From NCBI GenBank assembly GCA_028023455.1, contig JAQFVV010012402.1, positions 13,882,483 to 13,946,482 of the forward strand: DNA of 64,000 bases, written 5' to 3'. The position numbers and the translations under genes are program-made. The notes under the pieces are model-generated. The model was not told the origin of the DNA. It searched no databases and saw nothing but the letters and a program-made list of their open reading frames with translations. Positions 49,668-58,352 of the stretch are shown here, one piece after another (position 1 is the first letter of the stretch; every line of letters starts with the position of its first letter). The DNA comes from Epiperipatus broadwayi (taxonomy: Eukaryota > Onychophora > Udeonychophora > Euonychophora > Peripatidae).

Positions 49668-50045
49668 CAAACTCTCCATACAGTAGTACCACCCAGTGCA
49701 AGCGTTAGTAATCAATGGATTCAAGATTTGAGCATAAAATCCCTGTCTAATGCCATAGCTAGAAACTTGTCTGAAGATATTGGATGAGTAAGTACTAAAT
49801 AGAGATTTTTATGTACAAATGGATGCAAAAAAATCTGTACATAAAATCCCCAACTAGGGTCTATTAATCCAAAATCCCCAAACTAGTTTCTATCTTATGG
49901 TACTAGATAGGTATTTTATGCACAAATCTTGAATCCATTGATTACTAAGGCTTGCACTGAGTGGCACTGCTTTATGTAGGGTTTGCTACTACATTAACAG
50001 CTTGTGTAAACATAAGAAGTGGTGATCAAGTGATATTACAATGGT
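49668..50045. repeat. Palindromic MITE family A, copy 4 (rearranged)
   Basis: Starts with CAAACTCTCCATACAGTAGTACCACCCAGTGCAAGC and ends with the mirrored GCTTGCACTGAGTGGCACTGC, then the family flank TTGTGTAAACATAAGAAGTGGTGAT. Inside, the CTAGTTTCTA and AATCCCC blocks occur in an extra, partly duplicated arrangement, so this copy is longer than the others. Confidence 0.8.
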
Positions 50046-50608
50046 TTTATTCAACACTAGATTATTTTACACTTTTTCTAAGATTTAGATATAATATTAT
50101 CTCTAAAAAGAGAAGCAGCTAAATTTATGTGTTTATTTATCATAATAAAAATATAAAATTATCAAAAGATATAACAATTTATATAAGTAAAAAAATGCAA
50201 TTTTTTTTACCAGAACCAATTTTTATTGTGACGATTATGTTTTAGGATACTGTCCATGATATTAGATATTACACAGTAGTTTTGCATATGACAGCAAAAA
50301 CATACAAAAATACTAATGAAATTAATGTACTGAGTTTTGCACTTTGCTCTGAATTAGATATATGTATTTAATATTATCAAATATCAAACTAAATTTGTAA
50401 TGAAATAATTAATTTAAAAATACATCAATATGCAATTAAAAATCAATTAATATGTTTAATTTAGTTTGCTCTTAATGGTAACATTTTTATAATTTAGCAA
50501 GTAATATTGACTGAACACTTCAAATAGTATTGTACAAATATAAGCCTGCTATGATTTTATTATTAATAAGTACTAAAAGATACAGAAATATACAAGAAAT
50601 ATATGAAA
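50046..50608. other. AT-rich non-coding stretch
   Basis: No gene or repeat recognised. Confidence 0.6.
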
Positions 50609-50740
50609 AATATTTATTAAGGCTGTAAACCTCAAGAATATGCGCTTGAAAATGCGAAGGTAGGGACCTCTACAGGTCTTAACCACAAGCTTATCATTTT
50701 CATGTGCATATTTTTGAGGTTTACAGCCTTAATAAATATT
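50609..50740. repeat. 132-bp palindromic MITE
   Basis: Arms of about 46 bp: AATATTTATTAAGGCTGTAAACCTCAAGAATATG at the left and its complement CATATTTTTGAGGTTTACAGCCTTAATAAATATT at the right. The centre has GGGACCTCTACAGGTCTTAACCACAAGC. A half copy lies at 6932-7025. It ends 55 bp before the large TIR element. Confidence 0.95.
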
Positions 50741-50980
50741 ACTTATGTAATCAATGTGTGTTTAAATAAATTTATAATAGATATATAAGAAAATGGGTTG
50801 TTTTCTCATCCCTGGTGTTCGCCATGGGATGGTGTTGATGCCAATCAAAAACATATACATATAACGATTCCGGGCCGGACCTAAATGATCGATTTGATCT
50901 AAAAAGATCTGATTTCTTAGATTTGTAATAAAATATTCTGCTAACTAATACTATTATATGATGTTAGTTTTTTTATTTTT

Positions 50981-51320
50981 GTAAATGTTTGTTAATCTTA
51001 TCTTGTTTTTGAGTTTGTGTGTGTGTGTGTCTTTAAAGTTACGGTGTTTTTCTAACTTTTTTTTTGGGACTTTATGTGTGTCTTTTTTAAGTTACGGTCT
51101 TTTTTTTTTTTGCAAGAGTAAATCAATACTTTTATTCAAAAGCAAGTCATAATAAGTAAATGTTTATTAATCTTAGATTGTTTTTTAGTTTGTGTGTGTA
51201 TCTTTAAAGTTATGGGGCTTTTTCTCATTTTTTTTGGACTTTATGTGTGTCTTTTTTTAAAGTTACAGTATTTTTGGTCAAGAGTAAATCAAACATTTTA
51301 TTAAAAAAGCAATACATAAT
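50981..51320. repeat. 175-bp tandem duplication inside the TIR element
   Basis: GTAAATGTTTGTTAATCTTA at 50981 and GTAAATGTTTATTAATCTTA at 51156 start two direct units. Each contains a GTGTGTGT...TCTTTAAAGTTA block, a GGACTTTATGTGTGTCTTTT block and an AGAGTAAATCAA end. Copies differ by point changes and T-run length. Confidence 0.9.
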
Positions 51321-51365
51321 TCTAAATCTATCAAAAATAACATCATTTATACACTACAATTTAGA

Positions 51366-51890
51366 ATTGATACCCGACTACTATTAGTAAGGACTGTCAT
51401 TGAAAGACTCAATTGAAAAATGATACCCGACTAATTTCCGTTTACTTTTTTTTGGGGGACAGTAATGAATCAGAAAGTGGGTTGTTTTTGTTAACTCTGT
51501 CTATATAAAAAGGGTACCGTTATTGAAATACTAAATTTAAAACTGATGGCCGACTAATTTGCGTTTCTTTTGACAGTAATTAATCAGAAAGTGGGTTTCT
51601 TTTTTTTTTTGGTAAATCTTGTGTGTATATATAAACCATAATTCAAATACTCCATTAAAAAAACCAAACCCCATTGAATTTGCTTTCTTTTTTCTTTTTT
51701 TTTAAGACAGTAATTAATCAGGAACTGGGTTGTTTTTGTTAGTGTGTAGATATAAAAACTAATCTTATTTTGAAATAATAAATGTAACAAAAAAAATAAA
51801 AATAATACCCGACTAATTTTCTTTTTTGGACAAGTAATTTCTAATAATTAGACACTGGGTTGTTTTTGTTTGTGCGTGTATATATATAGC
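51366..51890. repeat. Minisatellite of 120-135-bp units inside the TIR element
   Basis: The core ACCCGACTAATTT recurs at about 51425, 51549, 51670 (degraded) and 51807, each followed by a T-rich run, GACAGTAATTAATCAG and (A/C)TGGGTTGTTTTTGTT. A partial unit begins near 51372. Unit length varies mainly through T-tracts. Confidence 0.85.
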
Positions 51891-52489
51891 AAAAGTAACT
51901 GGTCACAGACGAATTCTCACGAACATGGTACTTTTCACGTGATCCTTGAATTTTTTTCCGGTCTGCACCCTTAAAAGCAATTTTTGAGGGTTACCCATTC
52001 GTAATGGAATCTTCAGGACATTATTACTAAACTCACAACAGTAAAGTAAGTTACAACACATTAAAAAAAATAGACGTCTTATCAAATTTTAAAAAACTAC
52101 GACTGCTTCAAATACACACACTCTCACACGAAACTACAGAGAAAATAGATATTCTACTATTACGAGAAAATGATGAACAAAATTAACTACTATGGCAGCC
52201 AATCAAGACACATCTTTCTCTTTGCTTTTAGCATAGAAAAAAAAAAGCCATAACCGGCAGCCACCGGGAACTCTTTCTGTGTTTTATCATAGAAAGAAGT
52301 CTCATTTGTGTTGGCTTCTGTCGCCGCCTCCATCCAACATAATGTGAGAACTCTTTTCTGCATTTATAATGTAGAAAATTTCCTCTTTTGTTGGGTGAAT
52401 GCCAGTGAAATGGTATATTTCTAGGAATTGACCTAGAAATAGCGACATCTCGAGGTGAACACCAGGGATGAGAAAACAACCAGAAAATG

Positions 52490-53654
52490 TATAAAAATAA
52501 ATTACTATTTTACTGAAATAATAAATATTGCATTGCAGATGATTCATAAAGATCAAAAGTATTAAATATAAATTAAATTTTTCAAATACTTATTGCATTA
52601 TTATTAATTGCTTACACATAATTCAGAAATAATCAAAATTATATTTCATACATGTATTTGATTGTATCATAAACAAGTCCTTACTTGCCCATATTCCTGT
52701 TGATATTTGCTGAACTTTTTTGACATTGATTGAAACACTCACCTGGGCATGCTTGCTTGTTAAGACCAATGAAAGAACTTGACCTCTAATTGATTATAAC
52801 CTGAATTTTGAGCATTCATTATAGAAAATAAAATAATTATTATGATTTTAATCTATTACATGACAGATTAAATATATATGAATGGTTTTTCAATTTAGTC
52901 TTCTTTATGCTTTTATGTATTTGCTTATTTTTTATTCAACGCCCCCCCCCCAATTGGATAAGGTTATTGCAACTTCCCTGGACCATTACAGTGTCCTCAT
53001 AGGCAGTATCATGCAAGCACTAATTTGGAACAATGGGATTAACCAGAGAAATGAAGAAAAAAGACTTTAAAAAGTATTAAAAAACATAAGTAAGTATAAA
53101 GAAACTGTTATAAAACAAATTGAAAAAGCAATAATAACTAGATGTGATAACTATTTAAGAGAAAAAATAGCTATATGGAATTAAAATGCTAAATAGTTCA
53201 ATATAATTAACTTAATTAGAAATTAACTGACAAAATTAACTCTGTGGAAAGAAAAGATTGTGAAAAATTTTGGTAATGAAGATAAGCTATAAGAGAGGAA
53301 AATTATATTGTTAAATGTAAAAGAAAAGAATGAGTATAGAAAAGAACTTGAAAAAACAAATTCAATTTTTAAAAACATCTTTGAGTGGTAAGGAGCTTGA
53401 TAAGTAAAAATTATTTATTAGAAAGTTTAAATCATGAAAAATTGGATAAAATAATAGAATTGAATAGTGCCATAGTTAAAAAAGGTTGCCAGTTAAAATA
53501 TTTATAGATAAGAAAACATATGCAAAGGTTGATTTAAGAAAAAACCGTACATAAAACTATATAATAATAATAAGATTCCAGATAAATGAAAAAATTTTAA
53601 CATGAAATAAAAAAAGGAAAAATATTAGATTGTTATATATATATATATATATAT

Positions 53655-53690
<36 letters not shown>
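52490..53690 (+). other. AT-rich sequence, possible plus-strand LINE debris
   Basis: No intact gene. A run of ten C residues lies near 52943. From about 52960 to 53620 the plus strand gives interrupted Lys/Asn-rich frames with a few stretches such as KQIEKAIITRCDNYLREKIA and KKTYAKVDLRKN, which look like the linker of a LINE, but I cannot confirm this. It ends in a 50-bp (TA)n tract (53636-53690). Confidence 0.3.
53636..53690. repeat. (TA)n microsatellite next to the LTR
   Basis: An interrupted TA tract immediately in front of the TGTAAC end of the left long repeat. It may be the insertion site of the element. Confidence 0.9.
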
Positions 53691-53694
<4 letters not shown>

Positions 53695-53960
53695 AACCTA
53701 ATTAAATGAAGTCCATAGAATGATCATATATATTTAAAATAACTTGGATTTCTCAAGTAAACACTATCTCAATAATTATAAGCAAATTATGAGCAAATTA
53801 TTAATAAGTATTATAACAAGTATTATGGTAATCACGTGAAGTGAGTACACTCGTAATTCAATAAAATATAGCTCAGGTATACAGACAGTAATCTTATCCA
53901 CTTTCATTTCTTGGTTTGATGTTAAGTGCATGTTTAAACAAATACTAAGTGAATATGGTC

Positions 53961-54052
53961 TAGCAGGGCGCCACTAGATTATCTGAATCTAGACACGGTT
54001 ATATCTGATAACCTTTCACATGTACCGGGTTTGAATCCCTTCTTGGTACTTT
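53961..54052 (+). other. tRNA-like segment within the long repeat
   Basis: TAGCAGGGCGCC (A-box-like) is followed 67 bp later by GGTTTGAATCC (one change from the B-box consensus). Between them stand two hairpins with the same 7-nt loop: CTAGAT-TATCTGA-ATCTAG and GGTTA-TATCTGA-TAACC. The B-box lies in a GGG-TTTGAAT-CCC stem, with GTACC and GGTAC outside it. It is conserved in the second long repeat at about 61123. It is probably an old tRNA-derived insertion, not a working tRNA; no acceptor stem of normal length is visible. Confidence 0.5.
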
Positions 54053-54383
54053 ATTTATAATAAAATGGAAGATTTTGCTTTTTGAGCCATATCACTATAA
54101 GCACTACTATTTAGGTAAAAGTAAAACATCTATAAACCAAAGTGGAGTATACTAGACATAAATCATTTCTCAGATCTTAACAAAACAAATGTGTTTCAAT
54201 ATTTTTATAAGTTCACTAGCTCAGATTATATATAACTAATTTAGGATGGCAATTCACTCATCCTTGCATGAAATAGATGATGGGATGTGGTTATAATAAT
54301 ACTAAGAAATCACTAAATATTATAAAATCAATATTTATTTATGGCCTTTAAACAGTTAAACAGCTCATTAATTAAAACGTTGA

Positions 54384-54421
54384 TGACGATGATGATGATG
54401 ATAATAATAACGATAATGACA
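54384..54421. repeat. GAT/AAT trinucleotide repeat
   Basis: A GATGATGATGATAATAATAA-type run, also in the second long repeat near 61545. Confidence 0.9.
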
Positions 54422-55320
54422 ATGGTTTCAACTACAGCTCTAGGACTAAGCCTAAACATAAAACTAATCTTTATAAAGAAATTCCTAATTATTGCTTAAT
54501 TTTAGCATATTTACTTATATCTTAAATAACTAATATTCAACCATTGATGATGATGAATAATCACACTTAACAAAGACTACACTTAATGAAATATATACGC
54601 CTCGTGTAATAAAACAAACTAATATTTATTACTACATTTCTAACATATACATAAAAATTTCTAGATAATATGAAAATTGACATGAATAACAATAATAATA
54701 ATTGATTATATAACAATCCTCAGATTAATTTTAAGTTCTTCCCCCTTTCCCTTCAAATGTATTTTGTATTAAGTTGGACGTCACATTGACCATGAAAAGT
54801 ATTTCAAGACAAAAAATATTATCTGCTCATTAGCACACATACTTTAAAAATCCAACATGTAAATAGAATGTAAAAAAAAAAAATGTTAGTAAAATTGAAA
54901 GAGCAAGTTTTAGAAAAGAGTTTTAAATCATTATCTCCTCCCCCGTTCTTCTACCTCAAAAATGCTATACTTAACTTGAAACAAAATAACCCAATATTCT
55001 AATACTACTCATTATTTCACATTCACTCACAATTATACACATATAAAATATCATTATGTATGTGCGTGTTTTATCCCATAATAACAAAATATTATTAAAA
55101 ACCAAAATAATAATAATATATCAGTTAAAACTAAAATCATAACACCATAAAAAAAAATTGTTTTACACATTAATATTGTAAAATTAATAAACAAATAATT
55201 TTCATACATTCAAGGTCATTTATGAAGCTCAAAGTTATTATTAGTAAGACATTCTTGTTTTAATCGATCTGAATAGTCTTTAAAAGTTCTTTAAATAAAA
55301 TATACCACTTTATTGCTAAA

Positions 55321-55629
55321 ATGTTTATTAAGACTGATATCATAAAGAAAATAGATATAAAAGGTCATATTACCGATCTTTTGTTTGTGGCGAATTTCCA
55401 AGGGTTCAAACTTGTCTTGTATAATGTTTATATTTCTGCAGCTACTATTTCCGTTTTATGTGGGAACAATCTCTTTCTTGAGGTGTATAACTATTTGATG
55501 ATGGTGACTCTATTGAGGTTATTTGCTTTAGTGGATAATTTGGAAATCATTATATTAATTTTTCTTCTCTTCCTGTCAAGCATGTGGATGAAATACAGCA
55601 GTTGTTTTCCCATTTGTAAATTTTCTTGA
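55321..55629 (+). CDS. Hypothetical 102-aa hydrophobic ORF in the left long repeat
   Basis: A 102-codon frame, antisense to the element, with hydrophobic stretches (for example LEIIILIFLLFLSSMWM near residue 75-89, and NYLMMVTLLRLFALV near residue 57-71) that could form one or two membrane segments. The copy in the other repeat (62480-62788) translates identically, which reflects the recent common origin of the repeats rather than proven selection. No known family and no ribosome or splice context. It may be a chance ORF. Confidence 0.2.
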   Translation: MFIKTDIIKKIDIKGHITDLLFVANFQGFKLVLYNVYISAATISVLCGNNLFLEVYNYLMMVTLLRLFALVDNLEIIILIFLLFLSSMWMKYSSCFPICKFS

Positions 55630-56317
55630 GTTTAAAATCAGTTGTTGTAACAATTAATTGGACTTGATGATTAATATTTATCAGTAGATTAATTCATCTT
55701 CTTTGAATGCAGGTGAATGCTTTCTTCCTTCTATAAAAAAAACATCTTATTTCTCTGGTCAGTTGAAAGGTGTAGAATATTATTTTAGACACAACATCTT
55801 TTCTTTCCTATGTGATGTGCAGCTTCCCCAGATGGTCCGGAACCGATGGGACATACATATAATTTTTCTAGCAAGACATTTTTTTATATTTTCAGCATTC
55901 AATTTGATAGTTTAATAATCTGAATCAATCACAATAATCATAATAATAATTCAAGACAGCTTTTTATATCCAATTTTTAGCTAACTTAACCAATCAGAGA
56001 TAGCATCACTTGCTATTTTTGGACAAATTTGTTTTAATTAGATCTCTAATTTATTTTCAACTAAATGATTTTTTTAACTGAAAAGTTTAATCCTTTTTCC
56101 AGACACTTTTGTTTAAAAAAAAAAAATAGACTCAATCCTTATTTCCTTTCTTTTCTTTTTTTTTCTTTTTAACATCCAGGTAACACTTCAAATCTTTGAG
56201 CTTTCTTCTTTAGATCTTGAGATAAGACAATTAGAGCTCTGACCCATTATAAGCTTCCAAAGTGAAACAATCACTTACAAAAAAAAATTGCTACAAAGAT
56301 CGATATCTGATTAAACA

Positions 56318-56447
56318 GATTTCCTCTTTTTTCATATGTCATAGCATCTGCCGGGACGCGAACCCACACCCGTCTGCAACCAACTACTTGCTTGCATGGC
56401 GGCTGCGATACCTCTCGGCTAACAACGCAAGACTGATTTCCTCTTTT
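56318..56447 (-). mobile_element. tRNA-derived SINE insertion with 13-bp target duplication
   Basis: GATTTCCTCTTTT occurs at 56318-56330 and again at 56435-56447, enclosing a 104-bp insert (56331-56434) that is completely absent from the second long repeat, where GATTTCCTCTTTT is present once (about 63474-63486). On the minus strand the insert starts AGTCTTGCGTTGTTAGCC. It has A-box TAGCCGAGAGGT and B-box GGTTCGCGTCC and ends CATATGAA with an A tail. It is thus almost only a tRNA-like head with a short tail. It is the same family as 11150-11250. The empty site in the other repeat proves insertion after the repeats were formed. Confidence 0.95.
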
Positions 56448-57073
56448 AACAAAAAATTGTACAAAAAAAATAATTTGACAGATTTAATACTACCTTTTCT
56501 TTCAATATTTAGGAAATGTAAATTTTTGTATGTAATGTACACACATCCTTCATTCTTTCAAATCATTCATGAACTAACCTTAAATAATATGATTGCTAGC
56601 TTAGTAATTATAACCCAATTACTTAATTAAGTCTGTAACTTTTAAATCCCAATTATAATTAAAGAAAAGCAAAATAAAAGTATAGAATAAAATATTAGAA
56701 TTGATCAAGCATAGGTTAGTTTTAAAGAAAGTTAAAAATGTTTAATATTTGAAATATAAAACAATTAAATAATTTACACATACATTGCCTATATGTATGC
56801 ATTATAACTTTGCTTTTTAAAGAAAAATTAAATATTAAATAGTTTAAATGTGTGTATTACCTTTCTATCAACACACAAACAAGTAAAGCATGTAATTGTT
56901 GACCCATTCTTTCTCTGTTTAAAGCTTTTAGAACTGGACCTTGTAGGGTTTGAACTTGGATGCCCTACAGCTTCATTTATGATTATATAAAAATGTGATG
57001 ATGATTTTTGGTTTACCTTTTCTACATGCACATTACTATAAATTTATCTAGTGACTAAATTGTAATGGCACAA

Positions 57074-57087
57074 CTTTCTCCCCCTTC
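57074..57087 (-). other. Polypurine tract
   Basis: Minus-strand GAAGGGGGAGAAAG lies one base before the TGTGCC end of the left long repeat, exactly where an LTR element primes plus-strand DNA synthesis. It supports the minus-strand orientation. Confidence 0.75.
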
Positions 57088-57255
57088 GGATAAAATCATC
57101 AGCATTTTACTATATTTTAAAAAAAAAATCCTAACTAATAAATACACTAATAATAATAAACACTTATAATATATATATAAAAAAAAATTAAGTACTGGTA
57201 AATATATTTTTCATTAGAAAACCTAAAAATAATTTATTTGGAGATATTTGCCAGG

Positions 57256-57540
57256 CTATTCTGCTGAAGTATAAGGGATCAAACTCCTAGCATTATAGGT
57301 CCCCTTATTCCCATCAAGAGCAGCAAGCATAAAGGCATTTTCTCCTATTTTCTTGGTAATTTGGAATGGCTTTTTCTTTTCAAACCATATTGTGGTCTGC
57401 ATAAAAATGCACCTGTACATCCAGTCCCTTTTTAATATTTCCATTTTTCATCTTGACTGGATATTTATAAAACATATCCGGAGGATTTATTTTATATAAC
57501 CTCCTCTTACAAACTCCATTTAGAACTATGGACTCTTGGT
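57256..57540 (-). pseudogene. Possible integrase C-terminal remnant
   Basis: Two overlapping minus-strand frames end the internal region. One reads PPDMFYKYPVKMKNGNIKKG, and the other PFQITKKIGENAFML followed by GTYNARSLIPY before a stop at 57256. The GPF-x-I-x-KIG-x-NAF-x-L...N-x-x-x-L-x-PY pattern resembles the C-terminal end of Ty3-type integrases, which lies directly upstream of the 3' LTR in such elements; that is where this sits. The catalytic core and the rest of the polymerase are not seen. The similarity is short, so the call is tentative. Confidence 0.45.
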
Positions 57541-57554
57541 ACCTTATGTAATAT

Positions 57555-58352
57555 GCCTTGAAGTTTTTCAGAGAGATTGACTCTCTATACCATACATACT
57601 TTATTTTTAAACTTTCTAGAAAGATCGACTCTCTGTACCATATATAATTCATCCTTAAATCTTCCAGAGAGATTGATTCTCTGTGCCATATATAATTCCT
57701 CCTTAAATCTTCCAGAGAGATTGATTCTCTGGGCCATGTATAATTTATTTTTAAATTTTCTAGAAAGGTTGACTCTTTGTACCATATATAAGGCATTTAA
57801 ATTTTTCAGAGCATTTACATTTTCAGAGAGATTGATTCTCTGTCTGATACACACTGGACATTTACATTTTTCAGAGAGATTGGCTCTCTGTACCAGGTAT
57901 AACTTATTTTTGACTTTTCCAGAGCAGTTGAATTTTTCAGAGAGATTTGGACATTTACATTTTTCAGAGAGATTGTCTCTCTATACCATATATACTTTAT
58001 TTTTAAACTTTCCAGAAAGATCGACTCTCTGTACCATATATAATGGACATTTAAACTCTTCAGAGAGATTGACTCTCTGTGCCATGTATAATTTATTTTT
58101 AAACTCTCTAAAAAGGTTGACTCTTTGTACCAAATATAAGGCACACTTAAATTTGACAGAGCATTTAAATTTTTCAGAGAGATTGATTCTCTGTCTGATA
58201 CACACTGGACATTTACATTTTTCAGAGAGATTGCCTCTCTGTACCAGATATAACTTATTTTTGACTTTTCCAGAGCAGTTGAATTTTTCAGAGAGATTTG
58301 GACATTTACATTTTTCAGAGAGATTGTCTCTCTATACCATATATAAGGTATC
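57555..58352. repeat. 48-bp minisatellite with higher-order duplication
   Basis: About fifteen or more degenerate units built around AGAGAGATTGATTCTCT, itself a short palindrome, spaced 48 bp where regular (for example 57618-57760). A larger block around CTCTGTCTGATACACACTGG (57836) recurs 351 bp on (58187), showing a second duplication step. Because 48 and 351 are multiples of three, frames stay open on both strands. On the minus strand it encodes 16-residue repeats such as IWYRESISLKNLK. Confidence 0.9.

Larger units (their letters stand above)
50788..52489. mobile_element. 1.69-kb TIR transposon with 8-bp target duplication
   Basis: GGTTGTTTTCTCATCCCTGG plus GTGTTC-type continuation at 50796-50820 has an exact 25-bp reverse complement at 52457-52481. 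Immediately outside, AGAAAATG occurs on both sides (50788-50795 and 52482-52489), which is a perfect 8-bp direct duplication of the insertion site. The body (50796-52481, 1686 bp) has no transposase or other recognisable protein, so this is a non-autonomous DNA transposon. An 8-bp duplication fits the hAT, P or Merlin superfamilies; a terminal GG is reminiscent of Merlin, but I cannot choose. Its interior is dominated by two tandem-repeat arrays and is somewhat less AT-rich than the flanks. Confidence 0.9.
53692..57072 (-). repeat. Left long terminal repeat (3' LTR of a minus-strand element)
   Basis: Near-identical, by eye, to 60877-64000 in direct orientation from about 53775 onward. In minus-strand sense it begins TGTGCC next to a polypurine tract and ends GTTACA, so it has the TG...CA ends of an LTR; its length would be 3381 bp. 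The last 80-100 bp on the 53.7-kb side matches the other repeat poorly, which is unusual for LTRs and is a weakness of this reading. It contains a SINE absent from the other copy and a tRNA-like segment present in both. Confidence 0.7.

Noticed and set aside
57555-58352. CRISPR-like array
   Set aside because: Units are contiguous and degenerate without unique spacers, and the sequence is clearly animal.
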